64,000 nucleotides of DNA from Alloboseaceae bacterium BT-24-1 (GCA_025846845.1 JAOYTL010000009.1:124001-188000), one strand, 5' to 3'. Shown: positions 44,856 through 53,333, counted from the stretch's first letter. Notes: a model not told the origin generated them from the sequence alone. Numbers and translations are program-made.

Positions 44856-45881
44856 TCATCGAACGGGAGGAGCGTACTGAAGGCCACCCTTCGTCCAGAG
44901 CGCGTTGGTCGTACGCTCGATCTTGATGGGGGAGCCCTGCCCGACGTTCCGGTCGTAGACCTCTCCATAGTTGCCGACATGGCGGATGATCCGGTCCGCC
45001 CAGTCCTTCGACAGCCCCAGGCCTTCGCCGAGATTGCCCTCGATTCCGAGAAGCCGGCGAATTTCCGGATTCGCCGATGAACGCATCTCCACGACGTTGG
45101 CCTTGGTCACACCGAGCTCCTCGGCGTTGATCATCGCGTAATGGGTCCATTTGACGATGTTCAGCCATTGGTCGTCGCCTTGCCGAACCGCCGGCCCCAG
45201 GGGCTCCTTCGAGATCAGCTCCGGCAACACGATGTGGTCGTCCGGCTTCTGGAGCTGGGCTCGACGAGAGTAATTGGCGGATGCGTCAGCGATCAGGACG
45301 TCGCATCGGCCCGTCTCATAGGCTTTCGCCGTCTCATCCGCGGTCACGAAGACGACCGGCTCGAACTTCATCTGGTTGGCACGGAAGAAGTCCGCGACGT
45401 TGAGCTCCATCGTTGTTCCTGCGGTGACGCAAATCGATGCCCCTCCGAGGTCCTTCGCGTTCTTCACGTTCAACGCCTTTTTGGTCATGAAGCTGTTGCC
45501 GTCGTAGAAATTCACGACAGCAAAATTCATTCCCAGGGAGGCCTCCCGCTGCATGGTCCAGGTGGTGTTTCGCGACAGAAGGTCAACCGCGCTCGACTGC
45601 AACGCCGTGAAGCGGTCCTTCGCCGACAGCGGCGAAAACTGGACTTTGTTGGGATCGTCGAAAACGACCGCAGCCAGGCCTCGACAGAGATCGACGTCCA
45701 TGCCCGACCACTTTCCAGTGCTATCTGGAATGGAGAACCCAGCGATGCCCTGGGAGACGCCGCAAACGATCGCACCCCGTGCCTTGATCTTGTCCATGGT
45801 CGGACCGGCCGTCGCGACGCCTGCAGCAAGTAGAGTTAGAATTAGGGATGATGTCCCCAGAATACGGTTGTGATGCTTCAT
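44856..45881 (-). CDS. aapJ: General L-amino-acid ABC transporter binding protein AapJ-like
   Basis: A 341-residue periplasmic protein with signal peptide (ILGTSSLILTLLAAGVATAG). AapJ blocks: IKARGAIVCGVSQGIAGFS, DVDLCRGLAAVVF, LLSRNTTWTMQREASLGMNF, LGGASICVTAGTTMELN and DWADRIIRHVGNYGEVYDRN. ATG 45881 has GGGAGGAAGCT directly before it; the open frame extends 75 bases further. It leads aapJQM. A spaced GGACAAC/GTTGCC pair at 45895-45916 lies before the start and resembles the palindrome at the two neighbouring promoters. Confidence 0.94.
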   Translation of the reverse strand: MKHHNRILGTSSLILTLLAAGVATAGPTMDKIKARGAIVCGVSQGIAGFSIPDSTGKWSGMDVDLCRGLAAVVFDDPNKVQFSPLSAKDRFTALQSSAVDLLSRNTTWTMQREASLGMNFAVVNFYDGNSFMTKKALNVKNAKDLGGASICVTAGTTMELNVADFFRANQMKFEPVVFVTADETAKAYETGRCDVLIADASANYSRRAQLQKPDDHIVLPELISKEPLGPAVRQGDDQWLNIVKWTHYAMINAEELGVTKANVVEMRSSANPEIRRLLGIEGNLGEGLGLSKDWADRIIRHVGNYGEVYDRNVGQGSPIKIERTTNALWTKGGLQYAPPVR

Positions 45882-45894
45882 AGCTTCCTCCCTT

Positions 45895-45916
45895 GGACAA
45901 CTTTTCAAGAGTTGCC
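45895..45916. promoter_or_regulatory. Spaced GGACAAC-N9-GTTGCC pair before aapJ
   Basis: The same half sites as in the palindromes at 48796-48810 and 49678-49692, but with nine bases between them instead of two. Fourteen bases from the aapJ start. May be a weaker or non-functional version of that operator. Confidence 0.3.
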
Positions 45917-46057
45917 AGATTGACTTTTTTGACGACATGCCGACCAACGTCTGCATCGAGTTAATCGCGGATTTTTTTTGCCCCTTTACGGGGATTGCTT
46001 GATTATTTTACCCGGAAACCACGCATGCGGACTGCGATCGGCGCGTCTGTCTCGGGC

Positions 46058-47275
46058 TCACGCGCCTTCCAGTGCCTGAGCGAGATCGTCCCAGATGTCG
46101 GCCTCGTCCTCGAGCCCCACGGAAAAGCGGACAAGGTCGTCGCCCACTCCCTCAACTGGCTTGGCCTCCGGCCTGACCGTCTGGCGAGCGCGCAAGATAC
46201 TCGCCGGGTGCGTGACAAGGGTCTCGACGTCACCGAGGCTAACGCCCCGACTGGCGAGTTGCATGCCGTCCAGCACCCTGCGCGCCCCGTCGAAGCCGCT
46301 CTTGAGGCCAAACGAAAGCATGCCCGAGCCGCCGGCCATCTGCTTCTTGGCGATCTCGTAGCCCGGTGACCCTTCAAGGAACGGATAGCGCACCCAAGCA
46401 ACCGCGCGGTGATCAGCCAACCGTTGAGCTATGACCAAGGCGGTGCGGCTGTGACGCTCCATGCGGAGTGGAAGGGTCTTCAAGCCACGCATGATGAGAC
46501 CTGCCGTCATCGGCGAGAGCGTCGCTCCCGTCAGGTATCGCAGGCCGTGGCTGTGAAGGTGAGCAATCGTCTCACGATCGCTGAGTAACACGCCGCCGAG
46601 GACGTCGCCGTGACCGTTGATGTACTTCGTCAGAGAATGCAAAACGATGTGCGCGCCATGCTCCAGAGGCCGTTGTAGCGCAGGCGACGCGAAGGTACTG
46701 TCCACGACTACCTTGGCGCCTACCTTCGCGGCTCGCGCAGCGATGGCCGCGATATCCAGTATTTCGCAGGTGGGGTTCACCGGCGTCTCGAAATAGACCA
46801 GTTTGGTTTTGGCAGTGAGAGCCGCCTCCAGATTGGCGGGATCCGACAAGTCGACGGGGATCACCTTGATGCCAAATCTTGGGATGCCATCACGCGTGAG
46901 CGCCACGGTGTTCGCATAAAGTGTACGATGGACGATGATCTCGTCGCCCTGCGAAAGCAGGCCAAGCATCAGCGTTCCAGCGGCGGCCATACCGGTGGCG
47001 ACCGCGAGCGCCGCTTCAGCTCCCTCTAGATTTGCCAGCCGGGCCTCGAGGATCTCAGTTGTAGGGTTGTGCTCACGCGCATAAAGCTTGCCACCCAATG
47101 AGGCTGCCGCGTCCATCTCCTCCATGCTCTCGAAGCCGTAAGTGGAGGTAAAGAACACCGGAGGAGCAACGGCACCGCCGTAAAGCGTCGGATCGTAGCC
47201 GAAGTGGATCGCCCGGGTCGCGAAGCCCCCCACGCGTTCGTTCGAGCCAGCAGCGCTTTTCTTGGAATGCGACAT
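46058..47275 (-). CDS. Cys/Met metabolism PLP-dependent enzyme (C-S lyase type)
   Basis: A 405-residue gamma-subfamily enzyme. Seen: TSTYGFES, YAREHNPTTEILEARLA, ATGMAAAGTLML, ETPVNPTCEI, VDSTFASPALQRPLEHGA and the Schiff-base K217 in HSLTKYINGHGDVLGG. The methionine gamma-lyase active-site Cys (in LYGCT) reads LYANT here, so cystathionine gamma-lyase, O-acetylhomoserine-type or another C-S lyase is more likely. GGAG precedes the ATG. It lies between the aap import genes and a VanB-like reductase on the same strand, suggesting breakdown of imported sulfur amino acids or conjugates. Confidence 0.88.
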   Translation of the reverse strand: MSHSKKSAAGSNERVGGFATRAIHFGYDPTLYGGAVAPPVFFTSTYGFESMEEMDAAASLGGKLYAREHNPTTEILEARLANLEGAEAALAVATGMAAAGTLMLGLLSQGDEIIVHRTLYANTVALTRDGIPRFGIKVIPVDLSDPANLEAALTAKTKLVYFETPVNPTCEILDIAAIAARAAKVGAKVVVDSTFASPALQRPLEHGAHIVLHSLTKYINGHGDVLGGVLLSDRETIAHLHSHGLRYLTGATLSPMTAGLIMRGLKTLPLRMERHSRTALVIAQRLADHRAVAWVRYPFLEGSPGYEIAKKQMAGGSGMLSFGLKSGFDGARRVLDGMQLASRGVSLGDVETLVTHPASILRARQTVRPEAKPVEGVGDDLVRFSVGLEDEADIWDDLAQALEGA

Positions 47276-47314
47276 TTAAATCTCCAGCGAGCAAACGGAC
47301 AAAACAGCGGGAGC

Positions 47315-48268
47315 CTAGAGATCCAGGACGATCTGCCCTTTGGCTCTCGACACGCATGGGATGAAGCGGTTGCTTTTGGCCTCTGGGCCCAGCACTGCAT
47401 CGCGGTGGATTGGCTCGCCGGCCAGGAACCCGCACTCGCAACTGCCGCATACCCCATTCTCACAGGACGAAAGAAGCGGTATCCCTGCGTCGCGCAGAAC
47501 GGTGAGGGCCGATACGTCCGTAGGAACCAGAAGTTCCCGGCCGCTAGAGTTCAGTCGGATGGTGAACGCCTCGGGGAGGTAGTCGGGGTCCATATCGGCC
47601 TGAAAGGCTTCGAAATGGACCGTCCCTGTCTCCCAATGGGCCGAGTGCGACCTCGTCCAGGCCATGAAGCCGGGCGGACCGCAATAATAGAGATGGGCTC
47701 CGACCTGCTGGTCCTTCAGGAACTCTGCCAGATCCAACGCCGTATTGGGTTCGTCGTCGAAATGCAGCGCGAGTGAGCCCACGGGCATCTCGGCTTCGAG
47801 ATCCACCAAAAGAGGGGCGACTGAGCGGCTCCTGGCGAAGAAGTGCAGCACGAAGGCTCGCCCCTCCGATTTCAGCGCCCGCGCCATTGAGATCATCGGC
47901 GTGACCCCGATGCCTCCCGCCAACAGGATATGCGACTTGGCCGCGTCATGTAGCCTGAAATGGTTGCGGGGAGCCGACACCGCCACTTCGTCGCCGACGT
48001 TCAGGTTGGCGTGAATCCAGGCGGAGCCGCCTCTGCCAGCATCCTCGCGCTTAACACCGATCACGTATTTAGAGAGGTCCGACGGGTCCCCCATCAGCGA
48101 ATACTGTCGGACCTTGCCGCTGGGAAGATGAACGTCGACGTGCGAACCTGCCTCGAAGGTGGGAAGTTGCGAACGCCGCGGGTGGCGAAACTCGATTACG
48201 TTCACGTCGCCGGCCCCGCGGTGCAGGTCGGCGACCGTCATCTTCATGATGAGTCGTGGAGCGGCCAT
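47315..48268 (-). CDS. PDR/VanB-type ferredoxin reductase (FMN/FAD, NAD, 2Fe-2S)
   Basis: A 317-residue phthalate-dioxygenase-reductase-type protein. N-terminal flavin domain (RQYSLMGDPSDLSKYVIGVK), NAD-binding domain (ILLAGGIGVTPMISMARAL, HFFARSR) and C-terminal plant-type 2Fe-2S domain with Cys ligands in SSCENGVCGSCECGFLAG and RFIPCVSRAKG. It passes electrons from NAD(P)H to an oxygenase or similar partner. No Rieske oxygenase is near; the MOSC protein encoded four bases upstream is the closest candidate partner. Confidence 0.9.
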   Translation of the reverse strand: MAAPRLIMKMTVADLHRGAGDVNVIEFRHPRRSQLPTFEAGSHVDVHLPSGKVRQYSLMGDPSDLSKYVIGVKREDAGRGGSAWIHANLNVGDEVAVSAPRNHFRLHDAAKSHILLAGGIGVTPMISMARALKSEGRAFVLHFFARSRSVAPLLVDLEAEMPVGSLALHFDDEPNTALDLAEFLKDQQVGAHLYYCGPPGFMAWTRSHSAHWETGTVHFEAFQADMDPDYLPEAFTIRLNSSGRELLVPTDVSALTVLRDAGIPLLSSCENGVCGSCECGFLAGEPIHRDAVLGPEAKSNRFIPCVSRAKGQIVLDL

Positions 48269-48272
48269 CGCC

Positions 48273-48773
48273 TCAATCTTCCAAGGGAACGATGCGGTCG
48301 CCGGGACGGACGATGCCTCCGACCTCGATCGAACAATTCAGACCGGATCGATTCAGCAACGATTCGAACAGTCTCGGGATGCCGAGCAATTCCTCGATGT
48401 ACTTGCACGGGAAGTTCAGCCTTGCGCCGCGCAGCACCACATCCCCAACCCGAAAGCGCTTGCCGACCAGATGGTTTAGCGGAACCCCCCTGGTCGTCAG
48501 GTTGCGACGATGATCCGCGGGGCTCAGGCTCAATTTGATGCCGGGAACCTGCGGCTCTCCGATCTCCAAATGCTCGAGCACCTCAGCCTCGATCAGCGTC
48601 ACCTCGCGTACGGCCGGCCGAGCGGAATATGTTCCGGTCCCGAGAAAATACCGGTCTCCTTCGATACCCTTCCCGGCGATCAAATTCGCCTGCGACTGCT
48701 CCTCCATCTCATAGGAGGCAGCGGGAGCGATATGGATATGCAGGAGTTCCCCGAACCAGTTTTGCGCGTTCAT
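48273..48773 (-). CDS. MOSC-domain protein
   Basis: A 166-residue single MOSC domain (Moco sulfurase C-terminal fold). Conserved pieces: GKGIEGDRYFLGTGTYS, REVTLIEAEVLEHL, DHRRNLTTRGVPLNHLVGK and LNFPCKYIEELLG with the Cys that binds molybdenum cofactor in mARC-like members. ATG 48773 follows GGAGCAGGG. With the VanB-type reductase next to it, this could be a reductase pair for N-hydroxylated or sulfur substrates, as in YcbX/mARC systems; that is inference. A palindromic operator lies 23 bases upstream. Confidence 0.87.
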   Translation of the reverse strand: MNAQNWFGELLHIHIAPAASYEMEEQSQANLIAGKGIEGDRYFLGTGTYSARPAVREVTLIEAEVLEHLEIGEPQVPGIKLSLSPADHRRNLTTRGVPLNHLVGKRFRVGDVVLRGARLNFPCKYIEELLGIPRLFESLLNRSGLNCSIEVGGIVRPGDRIVPLED

Positions 48774-48795
48774 CCCTGCTCCGTGCAACCAATTA

Positions 48796-48810
48796 GGACA
48801 ACTTGTTGCC
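48796..48810. promoter_or_regulatory. Palindrome GGACAACTTGTTGCC before the MOSC operon
   Basis: Near-perfect palindrome GACAAC-TT-GTTGCC between the MOSC gene and the divergent XRE-cupin gene. An almost identical site lies before aapP (49678-49692), so both are likely sites of the XRE-cupin regulator between them. Confidence 0.6.
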
Positions 48811-48959
48811 CGTTTGGCTAACAGACTTTTTGGAACGCTGCAATATGGGACACCGCCCCATGCTTCACGCGCGGTCGCCAAAGCGCAGAGACCCTAGTCA
48901 CCGGCGGGTCGGCGACATACTGATAGGCCCCGCTTACGTATTCGGATTGGATTCGAAAA

Positions 48960-49550
48960 TTGCCGAAGGTTAAATCGATCAGAGACGTGTCGCCATCGGC
49001 GAACAACGATGCGGCACGCTCATTTGGCCTTCACATGGCCGCTATGCGGCGCACTCGCAAAATGACGCTTGATCACCTTGCGGGCATTACCGGACTCAAC
49101 AAGGGATACCTGTCGAGGGTCGAACGTGGTGAGAAGACGCCGTCAATCGCAACTGCGTTGAAGGTCGCGCAGGCGTTTGACGTTTCAGTATCCGCCCTCT
49201 TCGGCGAGGCGGTCGACGAGTCGTTGATCCACATTGTCAGGTCCCATGAGCGCTCCCCACCGGCAAACAGGCCGGCTGAGGCATATTTCGAGCCCTTGAG
49301 CCAAGCCGCGGGTGGAGTGGAGGCATTCCTGCTCTTCCCAAGTCGCGATTTCGGGTTGGACGGGAGGGTCGATCACGGCGGGACCGAGATCATCTTCGTC
49401 GTCACGGGGAGGATCGAGATCCAGTTTTCTGATCGCACGGTGACCCTGGCCGCTGGCGACTTCCTTCAGTTTCCGGGCCACCTCGCGCATCAGGTTCGAG
49501 CTCCCGATGGCAGTAGCAGCGCCTTGGTGGCGGTCACTCGGGAGAAGTAG
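48960..49550 (+). CDS. XRE-family regulator with C-terminal cupin domain
   Basis: A 196-residue protein with a TTG start at 48960; later ATGs at 49035 and 49044 would cut into the helix-turn-helix. Residues about 25-80 are the HTH (MRRTRKMTLDHLAGITGLNK, GYLSRVERGEKTPSIATALK). The C-terminal cupin has HGGTEIIFVVTGRIEIQFSD and GDFLQFPGHLAHQVRA. It sits in the middle of the module, divergent from the MOSC-reductase-PLP-aapJQM arm and upstream of aapP. Shared palindromes in front of both arms make it the likely local regulator, with an amino acid or sulfur compound as effector. Confidence 0.9.
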   Translation: MPKVKSIRDVSPSANNDAARSFGLHMAAMRRTRKMTLDHLAGITGLNKGYLSRVERGEKTPSIATALKVAQAFDVSVSALFGEAVDESLIHIVRSHERSPPANRPAEAYFEPLSQAAGGVEAFLLFPSRDFGLDGRVDHGGTEIIFVVTGRIEIQFSDRTVTLAAGDFLQFPGHLAHQVRAPDGSSSALVAVTREK

Positions 49551-49677
49551 GCCAGAACGGGTCCGCAGGCGGAGCACCACAGGTACCGACCCTGGATCAT
49601 TGCAGCTGTTTCAAGGTGGAGATTCCCCGCGCATCTTCCTCAACTCGGTTGACTAAGCCCCGGCTCAGTGGTGTTCT

Positions 49678-49692
49678 GGACAACGTGTTGTC
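49678..49692. promoter_or_regulatory. Palindrome GGACAACGTGTTGTC before aapP
   Basis: GACAAC-GT-GTTGTC is a perfect 14-bp palindrome 50 bases before aapP. It shares GGACAACNTGTTGYC with the site at 48796-48810. Confidence 0.62.
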
Positions 49693-49741
49693 TAATGGTG
49701 TCTCTCGCGAGCCAGAGTGCGAGATCCGCTAGCTGGGGTTG

Positions 49742-50536
49742 ATGCGAGTGAACATGTTAGATGAGAGATCTTTCTCCGCACCGAAGCCAACCTCGTTGAA
49801 CACGCCAACCGCCGTTGAAATGAATGGCGTCAACAAATGGTTTGGTGAGTTTCACGTGTTGCGTGACATCGACCTCAGGGTCGCGCGCGGCGAGAGGCTG
49901 GTCATTTGCGGCCCGTCCGGCTCCGGTAAATCGACGATGATCCGCTGCATCAACCGGCTGGAAGAACATCAGAAGGGCCAGATCACCGTCGACGGCACCG
50001 AGCTGACCAACGATCTCAAGAAGATCGACGAGATCCGCCGCGACGTCGGCATGGTGTTCCAGCACTTCAACCTGTTCCCGCATCTGACGATCCTGGAGAA
50101 CCTGTCGCTGGCGCCGATCTGGGTTCGCAAGATGCCCAAGAAGGATGCCGAGGAGATCGCGATGCACTATCTCAAGCGCGTCAAGATCCCGGAGCAGGCA
50201 TTGAAGTACCCCGGCCAGCTCTCCGGCGGACAGCAGCAGCGCGTCGCCATTGCCCGCTCGCTGTGCATGAGCCCGAAGATCATGCTGTTCGACGAGCCGA
50301 CCTCGGCGCTCGACCCCGAAATGGTCAAGGAGGTGCTCGACACCATGGTCTCGCTGGCCGATGAGGGCATGACCATGCTCTGCGTCACCCACGAGATGGG
50401 CTTTGCCCGCCAGGTCGCCGACCAGGTGATCTTCATGGACGCCGGCCAGATCGTCGAGACGAACGAGCCGAACGAGTTCTTCAAGAACCCACAGCACGAG
50501 CGTACGAAACTTTTCTTGAGTCAGATCCTGCACTGA
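49742..50536 (+). CDS. aapP: General L-amino-acid ABC transporter ATPase AapP-like
   Basis: A 264-residue ABC ATPase: Walker A GPSGSGKST, the AapP-type EEHQKGQITVDG, Q-loop VFQHFNLFPHLT, signature LSGGQQQRVA, Walker B IMLFDEPTSALDP and switch VTHEMGFA. ATG 49742 or 49754 are both possible starts. It supplies the ATPase missing from aapJQM (42079-45881). The transporter is thus split on two strands around the XRE-cupin regulator, and the shared palindrome would keep the parts co-expressed. Confidence 0.94.
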   Translation: MRVNMLDERSFSAPKPTSLNTPTAVEMNGVNKWFGEFHVLRDIDLRVARGERLVICGPSGSGKSTMIRCINRLEEHQKGQITVDGTELTNDLKKIDEIRRDVGMVFQHFNLFPHLTILENLSLAPIWVRKMPKKDAEEIAMHYLKRVKIPEQALKYPGQLSGGQQQRVAIARSLCMSPKIMLFDEPTSALDPEMVKEVLDTMVSLADEGMTMLCVTHEMGFARQVADQVIFMDAGQIVETNEPNEFFKNPQHERTKLFLSQILH

Positions 50537-50622
50537 CGAGTGTCTTTTCATCCTCGAATGCTCGCAGCCTAGCAGCAATAGCGGGCGTCGGACGGCCTGC
50601 AGACAACAGACGAGGGAAAGTA

Positions 50623-51249
50623 ATGGCTCAGCCAGGCATCGACTACTATTTTTGGGTCCTCTCGGATTGGGCCTATTTTGGAGGCCCTCGGCTAGCGTCG
50701 ATCGGCGAGCGGCACGGAGTGAAGATCAACTATTTGCCGATCAAGATGCCGTACGTCTACGCAAAAACGGGCGGCATACTATTGAGCCAGCGTTCCAAGC
50801 AGCGGCAGGACTATCGTCTGGCGGAACTGCGTCGCTGGCAGGCCAAGTTGGGAATGCCAATCAACGAGCCTCCGAAGCACGGAACCACCAACGAGGATCT
50901 CGCTTCGGGTCTTATCATCGCCGCGAAGCAGGACGGCCAGGATGTCGAGTGTATCTCTCATGATATCTTGAAGGCTGCGTGGGTGGACGAGCTCGACGTA
51001 GCATCGCCGGATGTCCTGCTGGAACTGGCGAACCGGAGCCTGAAAAATCCTGCGCGCCTGTTGGAGCAGGCCGGCTCCGGCACCATTCAGGAGGAATTCC
51101 GGCGTTATTCCGACGAGGCAATCGAAAAGGGGGTGTTCGGGTCCCCGTTCTATCTCTTCGAGAACGAGATTTTCTGGGGCCAGGACAGACTAGAATTCCT
51201 CGAGGAGGCGGTCGTAGCCTCGAAGATGAAATCACACTCGAAGGCTTGA
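50623..51249 (+). CDS. 2-Hydroxychromene-2-carboxylate isomerase-like (DsbA/kappa-GST fold) protein
   Basis: A 208-residue thioredoxin-fold protein of the HCCA isomerase/kappa glutathione transferase group: YYFWVLSDWAYFGGPRLASI, LPIKMPYVYAKTGG, helical insert, then GVFGSPFYLFENEIFWGQDR, the usual cis-Pro and GQDRL ending. The position of the active Ser is occupied by SDWAYF. It is glutathione-dependent in known members. GGGAAAG precedes the ATG. It follows aapP by 86 bases and precedes a GST, hinting at glutathione-linked chemistry with the imported compounds. Confidence 0.88.
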   Translation: MAQPGIDYYFWVLSDWAYFGGPRLASIGERHGVKINYLPIKMPYVYAKTGGILLSQRSKQRQDYRLAELRRWQAKLGMPINEPPKHGTTNEDLASGLIIAAKQDGQDVECISHDILKAAWVDELDVASPDVLLELANRSLKNPARLLEQAGSGTIQEEFRRYSDEAIEKGVFGSPFYLFENEIFWGQDRLEFLEEAVVASKMKSHSKA

Positions 51250-51340
51250 CGGTCAGATTGGGCGGGGCCTGGGCGTCCCGGATCACCGCATCGGGGACAT
51301 AGAGCTTCCCGCGCGCATTCCGCAGAAGCTGAGCATAGGA

Positions 51341-52021
51341 ATGGGTTTATCGATGCCATCACGATCGGGGCCAATGCGCCTCCACGACACGCAGCGCTCC
51401 GGGAACGCCTGGAAAGTCAGGCTCCTCGCCGGCTTCACCGGGCGCGCCCTCGAAAGACGAACCCTCTCGATTGACAAGGGTGATTTGAAAGCTCCGGAGT
51501 TCTCGGCCGTTAGTAGATTTCGCCAGGTCCCCGTTCTCGAGCTCGAGGACGGCCGAACGATCGTGGAGTCCGCAGCGATCCTATTCTTCCTGGCGCAAGG
51601 GACCAGTTGGTGGCCCGACGACTCAGCCGAACGGGTCGACGTGCTAACTTGGATGTCTTTCGAGCAGTCCCGGCATATGCACCCGCTGGCGCAATTGCGA
51701 TTGCATCGCTCCCTCCACCCGAGCCGCCCGGTCGACCCGCGTGACGTAGCCGAATGGGAATGCAAGGCGAGCCAAGCTCTGGCTTTCCTCGAGGAAAGAC
51801 TGAGCCAGGCCAAGGATGGGGAATGGTTGGCTACCGTGCACCATCCGAGCATCGCGGACATCGCCCTTTATCCCTATACGAGATTGGCTAGGATGGGCCA
51901 CATCGACTTGGACGGGCTGCCTCATGTGCGGGATTGGCTCTCCCGCATCGAAAAGCTGCCGAATTACACAGCTCTTTTCCCTGGTCGTCTCGAATTAAAC
52001 GAGAGCACCAGCGAAATTTGA
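51341..52021 (+). CDS. Glutathione S-transferase-like protein
   Basis: A 226-residue protein with N-terminal thioredoxin fold (RSGNAWKVRLLAGFTGRALE, the Ser in RSGN being the likely thiol-activating residue, RQVPVLELEDGRTIVESAAI) and a C-terminal helical domain with ATVHHPSIADIALYPYTRLA. The ATG at 51341 is close to GGA; 51353 and 51374 are alternatives. It ends a rightward arm with aapP and the HCCA-isomerase-like gene. The substrate is unknown. Confidence 0.88.
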   Translation: MGLSMPSRSGPMRLHDTQRSGNAWKVRLLAGFTGRALERRTLSIDKGDLKAPEFSAVSRFRQVPVLELEDGRTIVESAAILFFLAQGTSWWPDDSAERVDVLTWMSFEQSRHMHPLAQLRLHRSLHPSRPVDPRDVAEWECKASQALAFLEERLSQAKDGEWLATVHHPSIADIALYPYTRLARMGHIDLDGLPHVRDWLSRIEKLPNYTALFPGRLELNESTSEI

Positions 52022-52261
52022 AGATGGGCCGGTGGTGGCCGACTCGACTGTGATGGTGGCCCGCCGCCGCCTCGGCTCATTTTAGCTCGACAAGCATCGT
52101 GCAGACTGTTCCGCCTCCAGCTTCCGGACAACGCCGCCCTTGAGGAACGTACCGGCGCCTGTCTTGAGTTCTAGAGCGTGCTGATTTTTAGCGGAATTGG
52201 GATTCTCAAATCGGTTGGATCGTGACTCAAGATGTCTGCCGGGAGAAGGTGGCCGGCAGAG

Positions 52262-52633
52262 ATGACGCGACCTTACTCTGAAGACATTCGCGAGCGGGCT
52301 CTGGCGCGGTTCGAGGCGGGCGAGACGATCCGCTCGATCGGTGCGGCGTTGAAGATCAGTCCGTCTTGCGTTTCGAAGTGGCGCAAGCTCAAGGCGCAGA
52401 CGGGCTCGCTCGATCACGGCAAGATCGGCGGGCATAAGAAGCCTCGGCTTTCGGGCGAGACAGCAGATTGGTTGCGCGAACGCTGCCGCTTTGGGCCGTT
52501 CACGACGCGTGGCCTGACGGCGGAGCTGTTGGCGCGCGGTATCAAAAGCGACCGGCGCAGCGTCTGGCTCTTCCTGCGCGCCGAGGGGCTGAGCTTCAAA
52601 AACCGCGCTGCCGGCCGAACAGACCCAACCTGA
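52262..52633 (+). CDS. IS630 transposase orfA (N-terminal HTH part)
   Basis: A 123-residue N-terminal helix-turn-helix part: RERALARFEAGETIRSIGAA, SPSCVSKWRK, RGLTAELLARG and FLRAEGLSFK. It runs into five As at 52598-52602, after which the catalytic part continues in the +1 frame (KTALPAEQTQPD). Either a slippery-site frameshift or loss of one base from an A6 run explains this. Confidence 0.85.
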   Translation: MTRPYSEDIRERALARFEAGETIRSIGAALKISPSCVSKWRKLKAQTGSLDHGKIGGHKKPRLSGETADWLRERCRFGPFTTRGLTAELLARGIKSDRRSVWLFLRAEGLSFKNRAAGRTDPT

Positions 52634-53217
52634 CATCGCCCGCAAGAGGAAGCGCTGGAAGGCATATCAGGCCCGCATCGCCCCGCGCCGCCTCGTCTTC
52701 ACTGACGAGACCTGGATCAAGACCAACATGGCGCCGCTTCGCGGCTGGGGACCGAAGGGTGAGCGCCTTCAGGCGCGTACGCCGCATGGTCACTGGAAGA
52801 CACTCACCTTCATCGGCGCACTCAGGGTCGACCGCGTCGAGGCGCCTCTTGTCATCGACGGCCCGATCAACGGCGAACTCTTCGCCCTCTATGCCGAGAA
52901 GGTTCTGGCCGCGACGCTAGCCAAGGGCGACATCGTCATCCTTGACAATCTCGGCAGCCACAAGAGCCAGGCGGCTCGTCACGCCATCCGCCAGGCAGGC
53001 GCCCACCTGCTCTTCCTGCCGCCCTACAATCCCGATCTCAATCCAATCGAGCAGCTCTTCGCCAAGCTCAAGCACTGGATGCGCGACGCAGGAGGCCCGA
53101 GCCGTCGAGGCAACATGGCGAAAGCTCGCAGACCTGCTCAATCTTGTCTCACCAAACGAATGTGCCAACTATCTCTCAAATGCCGGATATGCTGCCGTGG
53201 AAATGAAGCACGCTCTA
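52602..53217 (+). pseudogene. IS630 transposase catalytic part, second frameshift near its end
   Basis: DDE domain: LVFTDETW (first Asp), VILDNLGSHKS (second Asp) and LPPYNPDLNPIEQLFAKLKH (Glu). Near 53086, after WMRDA, one extra G shifts the frame; the normal C-terminal EARAVEATWRKLADLL and ECANYLSNAGY lie in the next frame. The joined protein has no stop before the right end of the element. It is probably inactive. Confidence 0.8.
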
Positions 53218-53333
53218 GGGCCGGATGATTTCGGATGGAGCCACGCAAGCGATCCCATCCGAACTCCGAAGGCGTCCCTTCTCGATAGATTTGAGCCGGA
53301 TTCGGAGGTCGCAGCGTCGGGCCGTGGTCACGA

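Larger units (their letters stand above)
52172..53217 (+). mobile_element. IS630-family insertion sequence with inverted ends and TA duplication
   Basis: About 1046 bases bounded by TAGAGCGTGCT (52172-52182) and its exact complement AGCACGCTCTA (53207-53217). TA dinucleotides at the outer edges fit the TA target duplication of IS630/Tc1-mariner elements. It contains orfA (52262-52633) and the orfB region (about 52602-53217). It separates the GST gene from the molybdoenzyme operon. Confidence 0.88.

Noticed and set aside
45968..46010. Intrinsic terminator (CCCC-TTTAC-GGGG with an adjacent T-run)
   Set aside because: The T-run lies on the 5' side of the stem on the plus strand and becomes an A-run on the minus strand, so neither direction has stem followed by Ts.
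46058..47275. Methionine gamma-lyase
   Set aside because: The characteristic active-site Cys (LYGCT) is replaced (LYANT), so that name is not supported.
52082..52645. A 187-residue minus-strand frame across the IS630 left part
   Set aside because: It is antisense to the transposase and has no domain.
18934..53217. Genomic island bounded by IS110 and IS630
   Set aside because: The interval includes the housekeeping-type propionyl-CoA operon; no integrase, tRNA edge or direct repeats were found.
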